A DNA stretch of 64,000 nucleotides. Source: Glycine soja. Lineage: Eukaryota; Streptophyta; Magnoliopsida; Fabales; Fabaceae. The notes under the pieces are model-generated. The model did no database searches, was not told the origin of the DNA, and saw nothing but the letters and a program-made list of their open reading frames with translations. The stretch covers positions 38,847,112 through 38,911,111 of the forward strand of contig NC_041002.1 in the NCBI RefSeq assembly GCF_004193775.1, given 5' to 3'. The position numbers and the translations under genes are program-made. Numbering within the stretch: position 1 is the stretch's first letter; each line of letters opens with the position of its first letter. Positions 1-11,874 of the stretch are shown here, in pieces.

Positions 1-259
1 TGCTTCTAAATCCTGCAAAAAAATATTTGATTCTCTCTAAGTTACGCCTTCTACAAGTGGAGTTAATCTCCAAATCAATGGGAATCAAAGCACCTGTAGT
101 AGATCTTCTTTGCATACAAGAAAACAGAACAACAATTATACAGTTCAAAAGAACAATGAATGTACAGTAACTAAAATATGAACAAAAGAATCAATGAATC
201 AAAGAGAAAAATATAAAGCAATGCCCTAAAACTGAACTAAACTCTTCTTGAATCAAGTT
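1..259 (-). mobile_element. Athila-like retrotransposon leader (5' untranslated part), copy A
   Basis: This stretch matches 30080-30338 almost base for base. In that second copy it lies between a primer-binding site and a gag frame read on the minus strand. It is therefore the untranslated leader of an Athila/Calypso-type element whose gag would lie to the left, outside the window. No open frame of its own is convincing here. Confidence 0.7.
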
Positions 260-276
260 CCCCGGCAACGGCGCCA
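260..276 (-). other. Primer-binding site, tRNA-Asp type, Athila-like element (copy A)
   Basis: The plus strand reads CCCCGGCAACGGCGCCA. Its complement TGGCGCCGTTGCCGGGG is the tRNA-Asp-type primer site used by Athila/Calypso elements. It sits 9 bp from a TG-starting LTR edge at 286, the expected spacing. It fixes the element orientation as minus. Confidence 0.8.
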
Positions 277-285
277 TAAATACTT

Positions 286-1172
286 TGTTGGATTTCCCCT
301 GCAGCTACTTTTTGGTCCAATTTTTCTTTATACAAATATGTTCAAGGGAAATCCGATTTACCGGAAAGCACACCAGATCGTCAAGTAGTTAAAATTAAAA
401 CGGATGAATCCGAGTATCGAACTCAGGGAAGTAGTATTAGACAGGGTTGAATTCATAAATAAGGCATTGTTGAATGAAACATTGATAATTGATGGTTTAA
501 AACAGAATTAAACTAAGTCTAGGCTAAAAATAGTAAAAATTGCAAGTAAGTAAGATTGACGGTAGTAGGTAAAGGTGTTGGGTCTTTCTAACAAACCAAC
601 TGATGTATATAAAGATGTTTCTCTAATCAATCATGCTTTTGTGTTCTATGTTATAGCCTAAATTACTAAACCTCGATCCCTGGTTGGGCTGAATCAATCC
701 AAGCTTCGTCCTCAGATCCCTCTTGTTGGACTAGGCTCAATTTAGACAACCCTCCTAGGTTTAGACTAACTTAAACTAAATTTCGTCCTCAGATCCCTCT
801 TGTTGGACTAGACTCAGCTTAAATAGCTTATGAAATTTTAGACTAATTTAGCCTAAGCTTTTTCCTCAGATCCCTCTTGCTGGACTAGACTTAGACCAAA
901 CAGTATTATCGTAATAGCATATTTAAAACCAAAACTTAATCCACAGATCCCTTATTTAAGACTAAGTTTCAATCCTGCTTCATTCAAGTTCAAAAGCAAT
1001 AATACATTTCCCAATGCTAAATTCACCTAACTATGCACACAAATGGTTGATCAGACCAAGAGCATCCAGAATTTAAGCATTGAAAGAAGCATTGAACACA
1101 AGAAACACAATCAATTAGATATTAAAGTAATCACATAAGTTGTTCTTTAGAAATCCCCAACAAGGGTGTTTA
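286..1172 (-). mobile_element. Athila-like LTR, U5-side part, interrupted by a gypsy insertion
   Basis: The LTR edge TGTTGGATTTCCCC begins just after the primer site. The sequence continues to 1172, where a Ty3 element is inserted, and resumes at 7292. In copy C most of this part is missing: 328 here corresponds to a position there that joins directly to the equivalent of 7512. The LTR contains a 77-bp tandem repeat. There is no coding potential. Confidence 0.7.
710..1010. repeat. 77-bp tandem repeat inside the Athila-like LTR
   Basis: The phrase CCTCAGATCCCTCTTG recurs at 710, 787 and 864. A weaker CCACAGATCCC follows at 941, giving an exact 77-bp period with progressive decay. Each unit also carries GGACTAG(G/A)CT. 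An extra partial unit at about 671 is off the period. Confidence 0.75.
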
Positions 1173-2010
1173 TGTAACACCCTGATATATATATCTATAT
1201 ATTATTAGTAATTATGTTTGATGTTTGATTATTTGTTGCGTTATTTTCATCCGTAATTATTTTTAAGGAAATTAATTTAGTTAATAGAGGGGTGTGGATA
1301 GATAAGGATCTAGCTTCTCAAAGAAGCTTGTTGAGAAAGCTTTTCAAAGAAGCCACGAGGAAGCTTCTGGAGGAAGCCTCTTAATGAAGCTTCTAGAGAA
1401 AGCTACATGGAGCTGCCTCGGTAAAAACGATGCCCATCGTTTGTTAACCGTTGGATCTTCTCAAAATTTGGTCTACAACTTCACAAGATACTTGTCCATG
1501 ATCTGACCGTTGGGATCTTTGATAAGATGTCTGGAGTGTGCTAGAAGTCTCTTAATAAAGCTTCTGGAGGAAGCCTCTTAATGAAGCTTCTAGAGAAAAC
1601 TACATGAAACTGCCTCGGTAAACATGCTGCCCAGCCTATGTTAACCGTTGGATCATCTCGAAATTTTGTTTGCAACTTTACAAGACAAATTTCCATGATA
1701 TGACCGTTGGGATCTTTGAGAAGATGTCTTGAGTGTGCTAGAAGCTTCCGTTCCCGAGAGCATCTCTTATTTAAGCATTTCAGCCTTTGCTTTCGTGTAG
1801 CTTAGGAAAAACGTCATTTCTTCTTCTTTCTTTCTTCCAAAGCCATTTCTAAAGTTCCAAGAACTTTCTCCATCACCCACATCCACCATTAGCCACCACA
1901 AACTATCATTGTTCTCCATTGAAAACCCATACCGAGAGGAACCCTTCAACCGAAGTGGAATCTTCCAACTTGGCTTGCGGTTCCGGTAGAGAACAAAAAC
2001 CCTAATCTGA
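1173..2010 (+). repeat. 5' LTR, 3'-truncated, of the Ty3/gypsy element
   Basis: It matches 4189-5026 closely, from TGTAACACCCTGATATATAT to ...AACCCTAATCTGA. It then breaks off exactly where pol sequence starts. It carries the same repeated AAGCTTCT(A/G)GAG-type motifs and the CCGTTGGATC stretches as the 3' LTR. The missing part corresponds to about 2.3 kb of the 3' LTR. Confidence 0.9.
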
Positions 2011-2011
2011 G

Positions 2012-4147
2012 ATAGAAGTTGTTCTTAAGTGGGAGAGTCCTAAGTCTGTTTTTGAGATTAAGAGTTTTTTGGGCTTAGCAGGATATTACCGGAGATTCAT
2101 AGAAGGTTTTTCCAAGTTGGCTCTACCTTTAACTAAACTGACTCGTAAGGGTCAAGCTTTTGTGTGGGATACCCAATGCGAGCATAGTTTCCAGATCCTT
2201 AAGGAAAGATTGACGACCGCTCCAGTGCTAGTTTTGCCTAACCCGAGAGAACCCTTTGAGGTGTATTGTGATGCATCAAAGATGGGTTTAGGCGGAGTGT
2301 TGATGCAAAATGGCCAAGTGGTGACCTATGCTTCTAGACAACTTAAGACTCATGAGAGGAATTATCCCACCCATGATCTAGAGTTGGCTGCTGTAGTTTT
2401 GCCCTTAAGATTTGGAGACATTATCTGTTTGGCTCTAAGTTCGAGGTGTTTAGTGATCATAAGAGCCTTAAATATTTGTTTAGTCTGAAGGAGCTGAACA
2501 TGAGACAAAGGAGATGGTTAGAGTTTCTTAAGGATTATGATTTTAAGCTTAGCTACCATCCCGATAAAGCCAATGTAGTGGCTGATGCCTTGAGTAGGAA
2601 ATCTCTACATATGTCTTCCTTGATGGTTAGAGAGATGGATCTCCTGGAACTGTTTAGAGACCTTAGTCTTGCATGTGAGGTTACTCCTAATAGTGTAAGA
2701 TTAGGAACTTTGAGGATCACTAGTGAGTTACTAAGAGATATCAGGGAAGGTCAGAAGATTGATCCTTTTCTAAGGACTCAGTTAGAGGCTATAGAGTCAG
2801 GAAGAGACAGTAGTTTCAATGTTGGACCAGATGGAGTTTTGAGACTTCAAGATAGGATTTGTGTTCCCAATGTGCCTGAACTTAGGAAGATGATCTTAGA
2901 GGAAGGACATAGGAATAATTTGAGCATCCATCCTGGTGCTACCAAGATGTATCATGATAATGTTTTGGTGGCCCAACATGAAGAGAGAGGTTAGTGAGTT
3001 TGTGTATGCATGCCTAGTCTGTCAGAAGGCTAAGATAGAATATCAGAGACCTTCAGGGAAGTTACAACCCTTAGAGATACCCCAGTGGAAGTGGGACAGT
3101 ATTTCCATGGATTTTGTGGTAGGACTACCTAGAACCCCTAGAGGTTTAGATTCTATCTGGGTTATTGTTGATAGATTGACTAAGTCTGCTCACTTCATTC
3201 CTATTAATATCAGATTTTCCTTGGAAAAGTTGACCACCTTGTATATAAGTGAGGTTGTCAGGTTACATGGTGTGCCATCTAGCATAGTATCTGATAGAGA
3301 TCCTAGATTTACCTCTAGGTTTTGGGAGAGCTTGAACAGAGCGTTGGGAATCAAGCTTAGACTGAGTTCAGCCTACCATCCTCAGACTGATGGCCAAACT
3401 GAACAGACCATTCAGTCGTTGGAGGACCTTTTAAGAGCATGTGTCTTAGAGCAGAATGGAAGCTGGGAGAGTTTTCTTCCATTGATAGAGTTCACTTATA
3501 ACAACAGTTTTCATTCTACCATTGGCATGGCTCCCTATGAAGCTTTGTATGGTAGAAGGTGTAGAACACCCCTATGTTGGTTAGATCCCGGAGAAGGCCT
3601 CACCTTAGGACCAGAAGTGGTACAACAAACCACTGAGAAAGTTAAGTTAATTCAGGAAAGGATGAGAACTGCTCAGAGTAGGCAGAAAAGTTATCATGAT
3701 AAGAGGAGGAAAGATCTGGAATTCGAGGTTGGTGATCATGTATTCTTGAGAGTCACTCCATGGACTGGGGTTGGTCGAGCATTGAAATCTCGAAAACTCA
3801 CACCTCGCTTTATTGGTCCTTTCCAAATTCTTAAGAAAGTTCGCCCTATGGCATACCAAATTGCACTACCCCCGTCTCTTTCTAATCTTCACAATGTCTT
3901 TCATGTGTCTCAACTCCGTAAGTATATTCGTGATCCATCCCATGTGATTGAATTGGATGATGTACAAGTGAAGGAGAATTTGACATATGAAACATTGCTT
4001 TTGAGGATCGAGGATAGGCGAACAAAACACCTAAGAGGGAAAGAGATTTCGTTGGTCAAGGTGATCTGGGGAGGTGCATCAGGAAAAGATGCCACGTGGG
4101 AATTAGAAAGTCAGATGCGAGAACCTCACCCATCCTTGTTTGAGTAA
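2012..4147 (+). pseudogene. Ty3/gypsy pol remnant: RT end, RNase H, integrase, chromodomain-like tail
   Basis: Translation begins in the late reverse transcriptase/connection part ([16 protein letters not shown]). It runs through Ty3 RNase H ([44 protein letters not shown]) and the HHCC zinc part of integrase (CLVCQKAK). The integrase core residues are at WDSISMDF, IVSDRDPRF and DGQTEQTIQSLEDLLR. The C-terminal end has GPFQIL...HVSQLRKY and DATWELESQMRE, a chromodomain-type tail of Tekay/Del chromoviruses. The reading frame shifts twice, near 2399 and near 2958, so three overlapping open stretches replace one polyprotein. The N-terminal half of pol and all of gag are lost. Confidence 0.9.
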
Positions 4148-4173
4148 GGTAAATTTCAAGGATGAAATTTCTA

Positions 4174-4188
4174 AAAGGGTGGGAGAGT
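4174..4188 (+). other. Polypurine tract of the Ty3/gypsy element
   Basis: AAAAGGGTGGGAGAG lies directly against the TG of the 3' LTR at 4189. This is the usual plus-strand primer position in LTR retrotransposons. Confidence 0.8.
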
Positions 4189-5604
4189 TGTAACACCCTG
4201 ATATATATATCTATATATTATTAGTAATTATGTTTGATGTTTGATTATTTGTTGCGTTATTTTCATCTATAATTATTTTTAAGGAAATTAATTTAGTTAA
4301 TAGAGTGGTGTGGATAGATAAGGATCTAGCTTCTCAAAGAAGCTTGTTGAGAAAGCTTCTCAAAGAAGCCACGAGGAAGCTTCTGGAGGAAGCCTCTTAA
4401 TGAAGCTTCTAGAGAAAGCTACATGGAGCTGCCTCGATAAAAACGATGCCTATCATTTGTTAACCGTTGGATCTTCTCAAAATTTGGTCTACAACTTCAC
4501 AAGACACTTGTACATGATCTGACCGTTGAGATCTTTGATAAGATGTCTGGAGTGTGCTAGAAGTCTCTTAATAAAGCTTCTAGAGAAAGCCTCTTAATGA
4601 AGCTTCTAGAGAAAACTACATGAACCTGCCTCGGTAAAAATGCTGCCCAGCCTACGTTAACCGTTGGATCATCTCGAAATTTTGTTTGCAACTTTAAAAG
4701 ACAATTTTCCATGATATGACCGTTGGGATCTTTGAGAAGATGTCTGGAGTGTGCTAGAAGCTTCCGTTCCCGAGAGCATCTCTTATTTAAGCATTTCAGC
4801 CTTTGCTTTCGTGTAGCTTAGGAAAAACGTCATTTCTTCTTCTTTCTTTCTTCCAAAGCCATTTCTAAAGTTCCAAGAACTTTCTCCATCACCCACATCC
4901 ACCATTAGCCACCACAAACTATCATTGTTCTCTATTGAAAACCCATACCGAGAGGAACCCTTCAACCGAAGCGGAATCTTCCAACTTGGCTTGCGGTTCC
5001 GGTAGAGAACAAAAACCCTAATCTGACCTTTCGTTTTCTTTCGAGGTAACCATGGTTCTATGCTTGTTTCTTGTTAGTTTCATCTTGTCTTTGCATCTTT
5101 TTTGACTTTGGAACCGCCATTGCATGTCTTATGCTTCCTTTGAAAAACCTTAGAGAAAGAGACTTTGTAAACGTTATCCTTTCATGAAATGAATGTTATT
5201 TTCGTAACCTACACTGAACCCCGGTCACATTGGCGTGGTCGGAATTTCCAAATGATGTTCCTTTGTAAAACCCGAAATGCTCTCAGCTCTTTCAGGTAGT
5301 GATGTGGGTGTTTGACCCAGAGCACTGTTACTAGCTTTGTTTTTTTGAAATCCATACTAAGTCTCCTTCGTTTTGGCATAGTAGAGGCTTGCGTGGAATC
5401 GACGAGCAAGGACGAAAAGGAATCTTCAAGTGACACGATGAGGAATCCGCGGGGTAGCTCACGATAGGTAAGGGGAGTTTATTATAAAACTTACCGTTTT
5501 AACACCATAGTTAGGGTCAGGGAACCTAGCTGTGAGGATATCTGTCTGTCCCTGTTGCATGCTGATTTTTCTTCAAAGAAAATTACGTTTTAACTAATGG
5601 GATG

Positions 5605-5708
<104 letters not shown>

Positions 5709-6050
5709 TGTGATGAATGATATTGTTTTGGTTGTTTGAAATATGTTGTTTGAAGACCGTGCGTGTGGAAATGATATTGTTGTGTTTGTTTGAATTGTTG
5801 TTGATGTTGCTATTGAGGATTTTAATTGATATGTGATGATAATGATAATTATGATGATATTGATTTGAGATGACATTGTTAATAAAGACCATGTCAACAT
5901 GGATTGTTATTATTGATGAATATGTGAATATGAAATGAGGTTGTTGTTGTTGTTGATAACGTCATTGAGATGAGATGATATTTATGTTGTGAATGACATG
6001 GAAATACGATTTGTTGATTGATGTTGGAAATGCATTGGCATGTGCATGTT

Positions 6051-6262
6051 GTGTATGTTCGTGGGGGGCACTGTGCACTGACCTTTCAGGGTCTTTGGCA
6101 CTAGCTTTTGGCCACGTTAATACGTTGGATGTTGTGTATGATCGTGGGGGGCACTGTGCACTGACCTTCCAGGGTCTTTGGCACTAGCTTTTGGCCACGA
6201 TCATACGTCGTATGAAGTGTATGTCATGGGGGGGTAGAGTGCACTGACCTTGTCGGATGGCC
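6051..6262. repeat. 83-bp tandem repeat in the gypsy LTR
   Basis: GTGTATG followed by a G-rich run, GTGCACTGACCTT and TTTGGCCACG recurs with starts at 6051, 6134 and 6217, an exact 83-bp period. The third unit is shortened and diverged. A related TTTTGGCCGTGATCATA piece follows near 6353. Confidence 0.75.
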
Positions 6263-7291
6263 CAGACGTGGGTAACTAGCGTGGTTAGAGAATCTAAGCA
6301 TTCCTGAGGGGATGCTTAGGTGCTTTAATTGGTCCATGGTCTTGGGCACTTACTTTTGGCCGTGATCATAACTCATACGACACAGGAAATAGAGTAACTG
6401 TGGCCAAGTGTACTTTGTACTAGGGGGCTGTCACCTGGTAGGGAACACCTTTGGGCTCCCAGGCTGATCACCTATGGGAGGGGGGCTGTTACGTGCACAA
6501 CCGGGTGGTCTCGTCAAACTCAGCACAGTTCCCTAAGTGAGAGTGTCGTGTGGACACGCTTAGGCTATTTCCTGAGATTTGGTTGTTGTTGGTACGTACC
6601 ACATTGCATCTGAGTGTTGAGTTAGGTGCATGCATCATTTTGTGCAGTCTTGATTGGGTCCATGGATGGATGATGAGTAATTGTTGGATGTGAATGATGA
6701 ATATTTGTTTGATATGAGTGTTGAATAATGATTGTTGTGTATGCTTATCATGTTTGCCTATGTTCCTTGCTAATTGTGGTTATTTGGAATTGGTATTGGT
6801 TCTTTTATAATAAACTCACCCTTGCAATTTTGTATTGTGTGGTTGATACCTGTGATGATCACGAACCTTGTTCGTGGGAGCAGAATGACAGTGGCAGGGT
6901 GTAGGGAGTAAGATTCTGGTGAGGAGCCGCCGAGCCGACGTGATGACGTTGGCGTTATTTTGGGAGAGAGTTGTGTTTTGTAATCAACTCCTCCGTAGTT
7001 GGCTTTTAAGTTTTATTTTGTTGAGTTAAAGATGTAAAATTGGAATTTTAATTATATATATATATGAACATATTTAATTTTCGTTATGTGTATGACATGT
7101 ACTGAATTATTGTTTCTATGTAATTATGCATATTCACTTAAGTAATGACGTGTTGTTGGATGAATTTATGTTGTGACAAAATCACTTCTATTTTCATAAT
7201 CAAAAATTAAGAGAGTTCTTTTTATAAAAATTGAAATTTTCGAATATTAGAGTGTGGATACCGTAGCGACGAGGCGGGTCGTTACAGTTTA

Positions 7292-7993
7292 GCCAGCCAT
7301 TATAGAAAAAACCCTAACAATAATGAGATTAAGAATAGAGAATCATTGCTCCTTACACAAGAAGAGGGATACCTCCTCCTCTTCTCAGCATTTCACAATC
7401 ACTCTGCAACTCCCTAATCATTCTCTCTCTAATTACATAACCTAGGTATCTCTGCAAAAGCTGCTCCTCTTGCTGCCTCCAGAGCTCTTTTCCCGAAATA
7501 GGCACTGTGGTGTGCTCTGGAATTCAGTGCAAATCAAAATCTTCTTGGATTGTTACCCTAATTCTGCGTAAAACAGCTTTAAATAGGCTCAGAACCCATG
7601 ATGTTGCGCTTAACGCCACCCTCGCGCTTAGCGCGGGTAAGTGGATTTGAGCTTAGCGTCAGTCGTGCGCTGAGCCTGGCTGAAGACAACTGCTGCGCTT
7701 AGTGCATTGATCTCGTGCTTAGTGCGTGGCCCTGATATTGATGCTCTGTCAGATTCTTTTGTCGCGCTAAGTGCGCTGAAGCTGTACTTAGCAGTGGATG
7801 CACGTTTAGCCCAACTGATGAGCTAAGCTCAACTGTCACTTTTAGCACTTCATGACTTAGCCTATTTTTCTCCTGAAATTGCACAAATTTCATCATTAAA
7901 TCCAATGGAAATATTCTAGAGACAGCTTTAACCATAAAACAAGATTTATTTACAAAATTACTACAAAATAGCCATAAATTGGGGAACTATACA
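7292..7993 (-). mobile_element. Athila-like LTR, remainder after the gypsy insertion
   Basis: The LTR resumes right after the target duplication. It is rich in GCGCTTAGCGCG-type motifs (7620-7830), typical of one soybean LTR group. From 7512 on it matches copy C at 30406 onward. The outer edge is inferred at ...AACTATACA (7993) because its complement TGTATAGTTCCCC would make a TG start. No second LTR is in the window to prove it. Open frames here are LTR noise. Confidence 0.55.
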
Positions 7994-8500
7994 AGTTTTG
8001 GAAAATGTTTTCTATACAAAAGTGTGTCGTATAAGACGACTAACAGTTATCTTCAAGGATATTGTGATTAGGGTTAATGTTGCCTTTGAATTGGACAAAA
8101 TTGTTATTACAAATAATAATATGATCCATGACTCATTGTACTGAATCTGTTTGAAGTGATTAATGAAAATACATATGATTTTGCTTATATGATTACTTCT
8201 TATGATATGTGACATACTAGATTAGGTCCTGTAAATTCCTCGTATGTTATTAAATTGCAATGATTAGGTTTAATCAACATGCTTGACAAACAAAGTAGCA
8301 AATGTGACATACGCATTGAATCAAAATTAATTAAAAAAACATGTCCGCTTATGCAACGTGAATCTAAACCTCTTGTTTAATTCATTAGGATCATGTTGAT
8401 TTTTAATAAACTATGTCTAGGGGAGGTAAGAGTTATATTTTAACCTTTATAAACTAACAGAATATGCAAGATAAAATTATTTATTAGGCCAATCTATTTA
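7994..8500. other. Unassigned spacer, shared with copy C
   Basis: This AT-rich sequence is nearly identical to 30890-31390 in unit C. No gene, LTR edge or RNA motif is visible. It is the spacer between the Athila-like LTR and the LINE remnant. Confidence 0.5.
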
Positions 8501-9262
8501 TGTTGGAATATAGGGAAGCAGTGTGGTGTACTGATGGTTGGGAATAAGAGTTAAAATGGAGGAGGAATTGGTTTGAATGGTAAAGTGATCAAGTGCAATA
8601 GCTGGAACAAGTATTGGGAAATATGTGAAAGTTCATAGACATGATTTTGATAAGTGGTTGTGCCTGGAAGATGCATGCTACTTGATATTTTGTGGTCAAC
8701 TTAGCTTACAAGGAAATTCTTTATCTACAAACAGGAAGCCAACCTTATGAAATTTTTTCCTAGTTATGGAGAATAAGAATTCCACCAAAGGCAGCGATGT
8801 TGTCTTGGATAGTGTTCTTAGACAAGTTGCCTTAAGAGACGGTCTAAAAGAAAGAAAAAAAAAACAACTGGTACACAATGACTTTTCATGTGTGTTTTGT
8901 CATGTTTAGGAAGAATATGTCTCGCATACTTTGTATACTTCCATTGAAGTGGATCTGATTTGGAAATATTGTTACTCATGATAGAGATAATCAAACTCTT
9001 TTTCTTGAAAAACCAATGGCTCGCTTTCAACTACGTTCAGCAAATATGACAGGGAAGACTAAATTGGATAGAGTCTTGTGGTTTTCTGAGATTTGGTGCA
9101 CCTCAAATCGAAGGAATCAATATGCTTTTAGAGGATGTAATAACTTTGATAGAAAGCTACTACCGAATAAGATTATGTCCACGAATTGGGTTTGGCTAAA
9201 CGGTAAATTGCAATTTGATAAGACTATTTTTAACTCTATTGTAATGAGGGGCGGACCTATGT
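8500..9262 (+). pseudogene. LINE ORF2 C-terminal remnant (zinc-binding RT-associated domain), copy A
   Basis: Broken plus-strand translations give WRRNWFEW, WRIRIPPKAAMLSWIVFLDKLP and CVFCH...EEYVSH. A stretch VLWFSEIWCTSNRRNQYAFRG follows from about 9070. Together they resemble the zf-RVT zinc-binding region and tail at the end of plant LINE ORF2 proteins. Stops and frame changes separate the pieces. The sequence breaks at about 9262, where copy C continues further into the LINE tail, so A has a deletion joining it to gypsy 3' sequence. Confidence 0.65.
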
Positions 9263-9446
9263 GAATTAAGGGTTGCACCTAATTGGGACACTCTCCTACA
9301 AATTGATGAAGATACTTTGAGGCCAACTTGAAGAATCACTTTGGGAAGTCCAATTTATAAGACAAGAAATATCCATGGACTGAGTTGATCAATTTTGGTG
9401 GACTATTAATATTGGGTGGATTAGATAATAATTAAGCCCAACATGT
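9263..9446 (+). mobile_element. Gypsy 3' untranslated remnant preceding an LTR
   Basis: It matches 33822-34007. In unit C this sequence directly follows a Ty3 integrase tail, so it is the 3' noncoding part of that element, between pol and the 3' LTR. In copy A the coding part has been lost. Confidence 0.6.
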
Positions 9447-10672
9447 TGATAACTGCTATTTATAGGTATATTTTGGGATTAAATTATATATGAATTGATA
9501 ATTTTTCTCTCCTATTTCTTCCTTTATTATGCAAATAATTATTATTTTAACATCATTTAAGTTTTTGTGCAGAAAATACTAAAAGTTGATGAATTTATGA
9601 TGCTTAGTAAGTAAAGTAAAGCCCAAAAGTGTAATTTGGAAATCTAAAGAGGCGTGCTTAGCGCATCCAAGGCACTCAGTGCGAAGCATAAGCTCAGTGA
9701 GCATATCATGCTTAGCGCCAGGAAGATAATTTAGGAAAGTGAAGGCTAATTCAGGAAAGAGGCGTGTTTAGCGTGAGGATTACCTACTTTCTAAGCACGG
9801 AAAACTAAGATGATTTACACCAATAAAAGAAGGAGAGAGAAGAAGGAAAGAAACACATGGAAAACTCAAGAGAATATAATTCCTTATAAAAGGCAAAGGC
9901 TAGAAGAAAGGAGAAACAAGCATTAGTAGTCATTCTTTTCCTTTATTCCCTCTCTCAAATTTTCCTTTACTAAATATTTCCCTCTTACAATTGTAAAGTC
10001 TCCCACAATGAGGGTAAACCCCCTTTTGTTGGAAACTTGGCAGCCAACTACTTTTGATATAATTTCTCTTCCTATCTATTTAATATTATTACTTTTGAAT
10101 TATCCTTTCTTGTGCTTAATATTATTACTTGTGGCTTGACCACCCTTGCATGGTATGTTTTAGTGGTAGCATTGGAAAACATTATTTTCTAATAAAACTA
10201 GGAAAGGGTATCTAAATAAAGTCATCACTAGGGATAGGTTGATTTTGTTTAGCCTATTATACATCTCTATTCTGAATGCAATTTAACTATTTGCTCTTTG
10301 CAAAGGGGTTTGAGAGAAAAGATAGATAAATTATGCTCTGTAACTCGAGGGCTCTTGGTTAGAGTATATTAGTAGATGCAGGTGTAAATTGGAATAATTA
10401 TAAATAGAGAAAAAATCATTAATATTACATTAAGAGTAGCTCTCGTAGGCTAAGTTCTCAACTTTCTCATATTTTGAATTTACTTCTACAATAGTATTGG
10501 GTTCTCTAATCTTTCTATTTTAATTAATTAATTTACCTTTATAATTTAATTTCTTCCTTTCTTTATTTTAATTTAATTCTTTGCCAATTTAATTTACCGT
10601 TCTTCTACCACCTTGTCCAAATCTTTTTCTTAATTAAATATTCATCTAAGTACAAACAAAGCCTCTATGGAT
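9447..10672 (+). repeat. LTR of repeat family R1, 3' end lost (copy A)
   Basis: It begins TGATAACTGCTATTTATAGG, like the solo LTRs at 15726 and 44164. It carries family marks such as ACATCATTTAAGTTTTTGTG, CTTAGTAAGTAAA and GGGAACTTGGCAGCCAACTAC-like text. It stops near GCCTCTATGGAT, where an inverted relative is joined. It is probably the 3' LTR of the gypsy fragment whose tail survives in unit C. Confidence 0.65.
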
Positions 10673-11874
10673 TGTTAACTCATTGGCAAGTGCACAAAAT
10701 TATCTCAAAAGTATTCGGAAGTTCGAGTGTCGAATCCACAAAAACTTTGTTCGTACTTGAGTTGGCATATATCTCAATCTTTAAGTAAGAAAAGAGTAAA
10801 AGAGATAAGAAATAGTAGATGTAAAATTTAAACAAAGTAATAAATAAGAAGGATAAAAGATAAAGAAACTTGTGATGCAATGTTAATGATTTTCTCTATC
10901 TAATGTTATTCCACTCACATCTACTATGACACTCTATCTTTTGTTTCCCGCACGAAGAGCCTAATTTATCTATTCTTCTCTCCAAAATTTCTTTGCACAG
11001 ATAAAAAATAATAAATCGCATTAAGATTATAGATGCATGAAATATGTCAATCTATTTCTAGCAATGATTTCATTTAGATGCTCTTTCCCAGTTCTTAGAA
11101 AATAACCATTTTTTAATTCATTATCCATCTAAACGCTGTATGGATGATTAGACCATACTAAACAAATAGGCACAGAAAAGATCAATAGAAACAGGATTGT
11201 ATTAAATAGATAATAAGAAAGAGTTACATTACAAGAGTTTGTCTGCCAAGCTCCAAATACTATGGGTGTAGCCCCTTATTGTCATGAGAGACTTTACACT
11301 TTAGGGACTGATGTGGATAGAAGAAGGGAAGGGATGGATAATGGACATAGAAAGAGGGTTTCCCCATTTGAGATACCTAGGCTTACAATGCATTCATGAG
11401 AGAGCTATGAATCTCGATGTGTAATTTTTTTTTGCTTCCTACTCCTTTTATAGGTCTAAGGTAGCTTAAAATTCATACGACCTCGCGCTAAGCGAGCCTT
11501 TTGGGCTTAGCGAGTATGGCAGTGATCATGCGCTTAGCATGGGATCGCGCTAAGTACGCCTTTGGGCTTCTTCGTGGGCCTTCTTTACGCTAAGCGTGAG
11601 CTGGCCGCTAAGCGAGGAAGCGCGTTGGGCCTGTCTTGTGCGCTAAGAAAGCTGTCCCAATCTTCCAATTTTTCTTCAAGGCTTTTTCTTCAAGTTTTTG
11701 CATCAATTTTCTTCCAAAGCACTTGAAATTTTCTTCTTTTGAATCCTACTGGTAAAAAATTGCAATGATATTAAATTCTTCATTATTTCATTAAAAACAA
11801 CAGTAAAGTAGAGAAATTTCAATCATTCTTAGTCAAAATTGACTATCAATTCAACCCAGATTTTGCAGTTGTCA
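10673..11874 (-). repeat. Inverted LTR of a relative of family R1
   Basis: It reads TGTTAACTCATTGGCAAGTG at its left edge and ...GCAGTTGTCA at its right. Its complement shows the same ordered landmarks as the forward R1 LTR: a GATAGATAAATTA-type stretch, AGTAGATG near TAAAT, and an end with TGTGCACTTGCCAATGA. It contains the CGCTAAGCG motifs at 11490-11640. It therefore forms a large imperfect inverted repeat with its neighbours. The same arrangement occurs at 35234-36436. Confidence 0.6.

Noticed and set aside
7620..7830. Repeated GCGCTTAGCG-like words that at first suggested an array of regulatory or CRISPR-like repeats
   Set aside because: Spacing is irregular, and the same words occur in several LTRs here (9650, 11490, 30500, 34210, 36040); they are an LTR composition feature.
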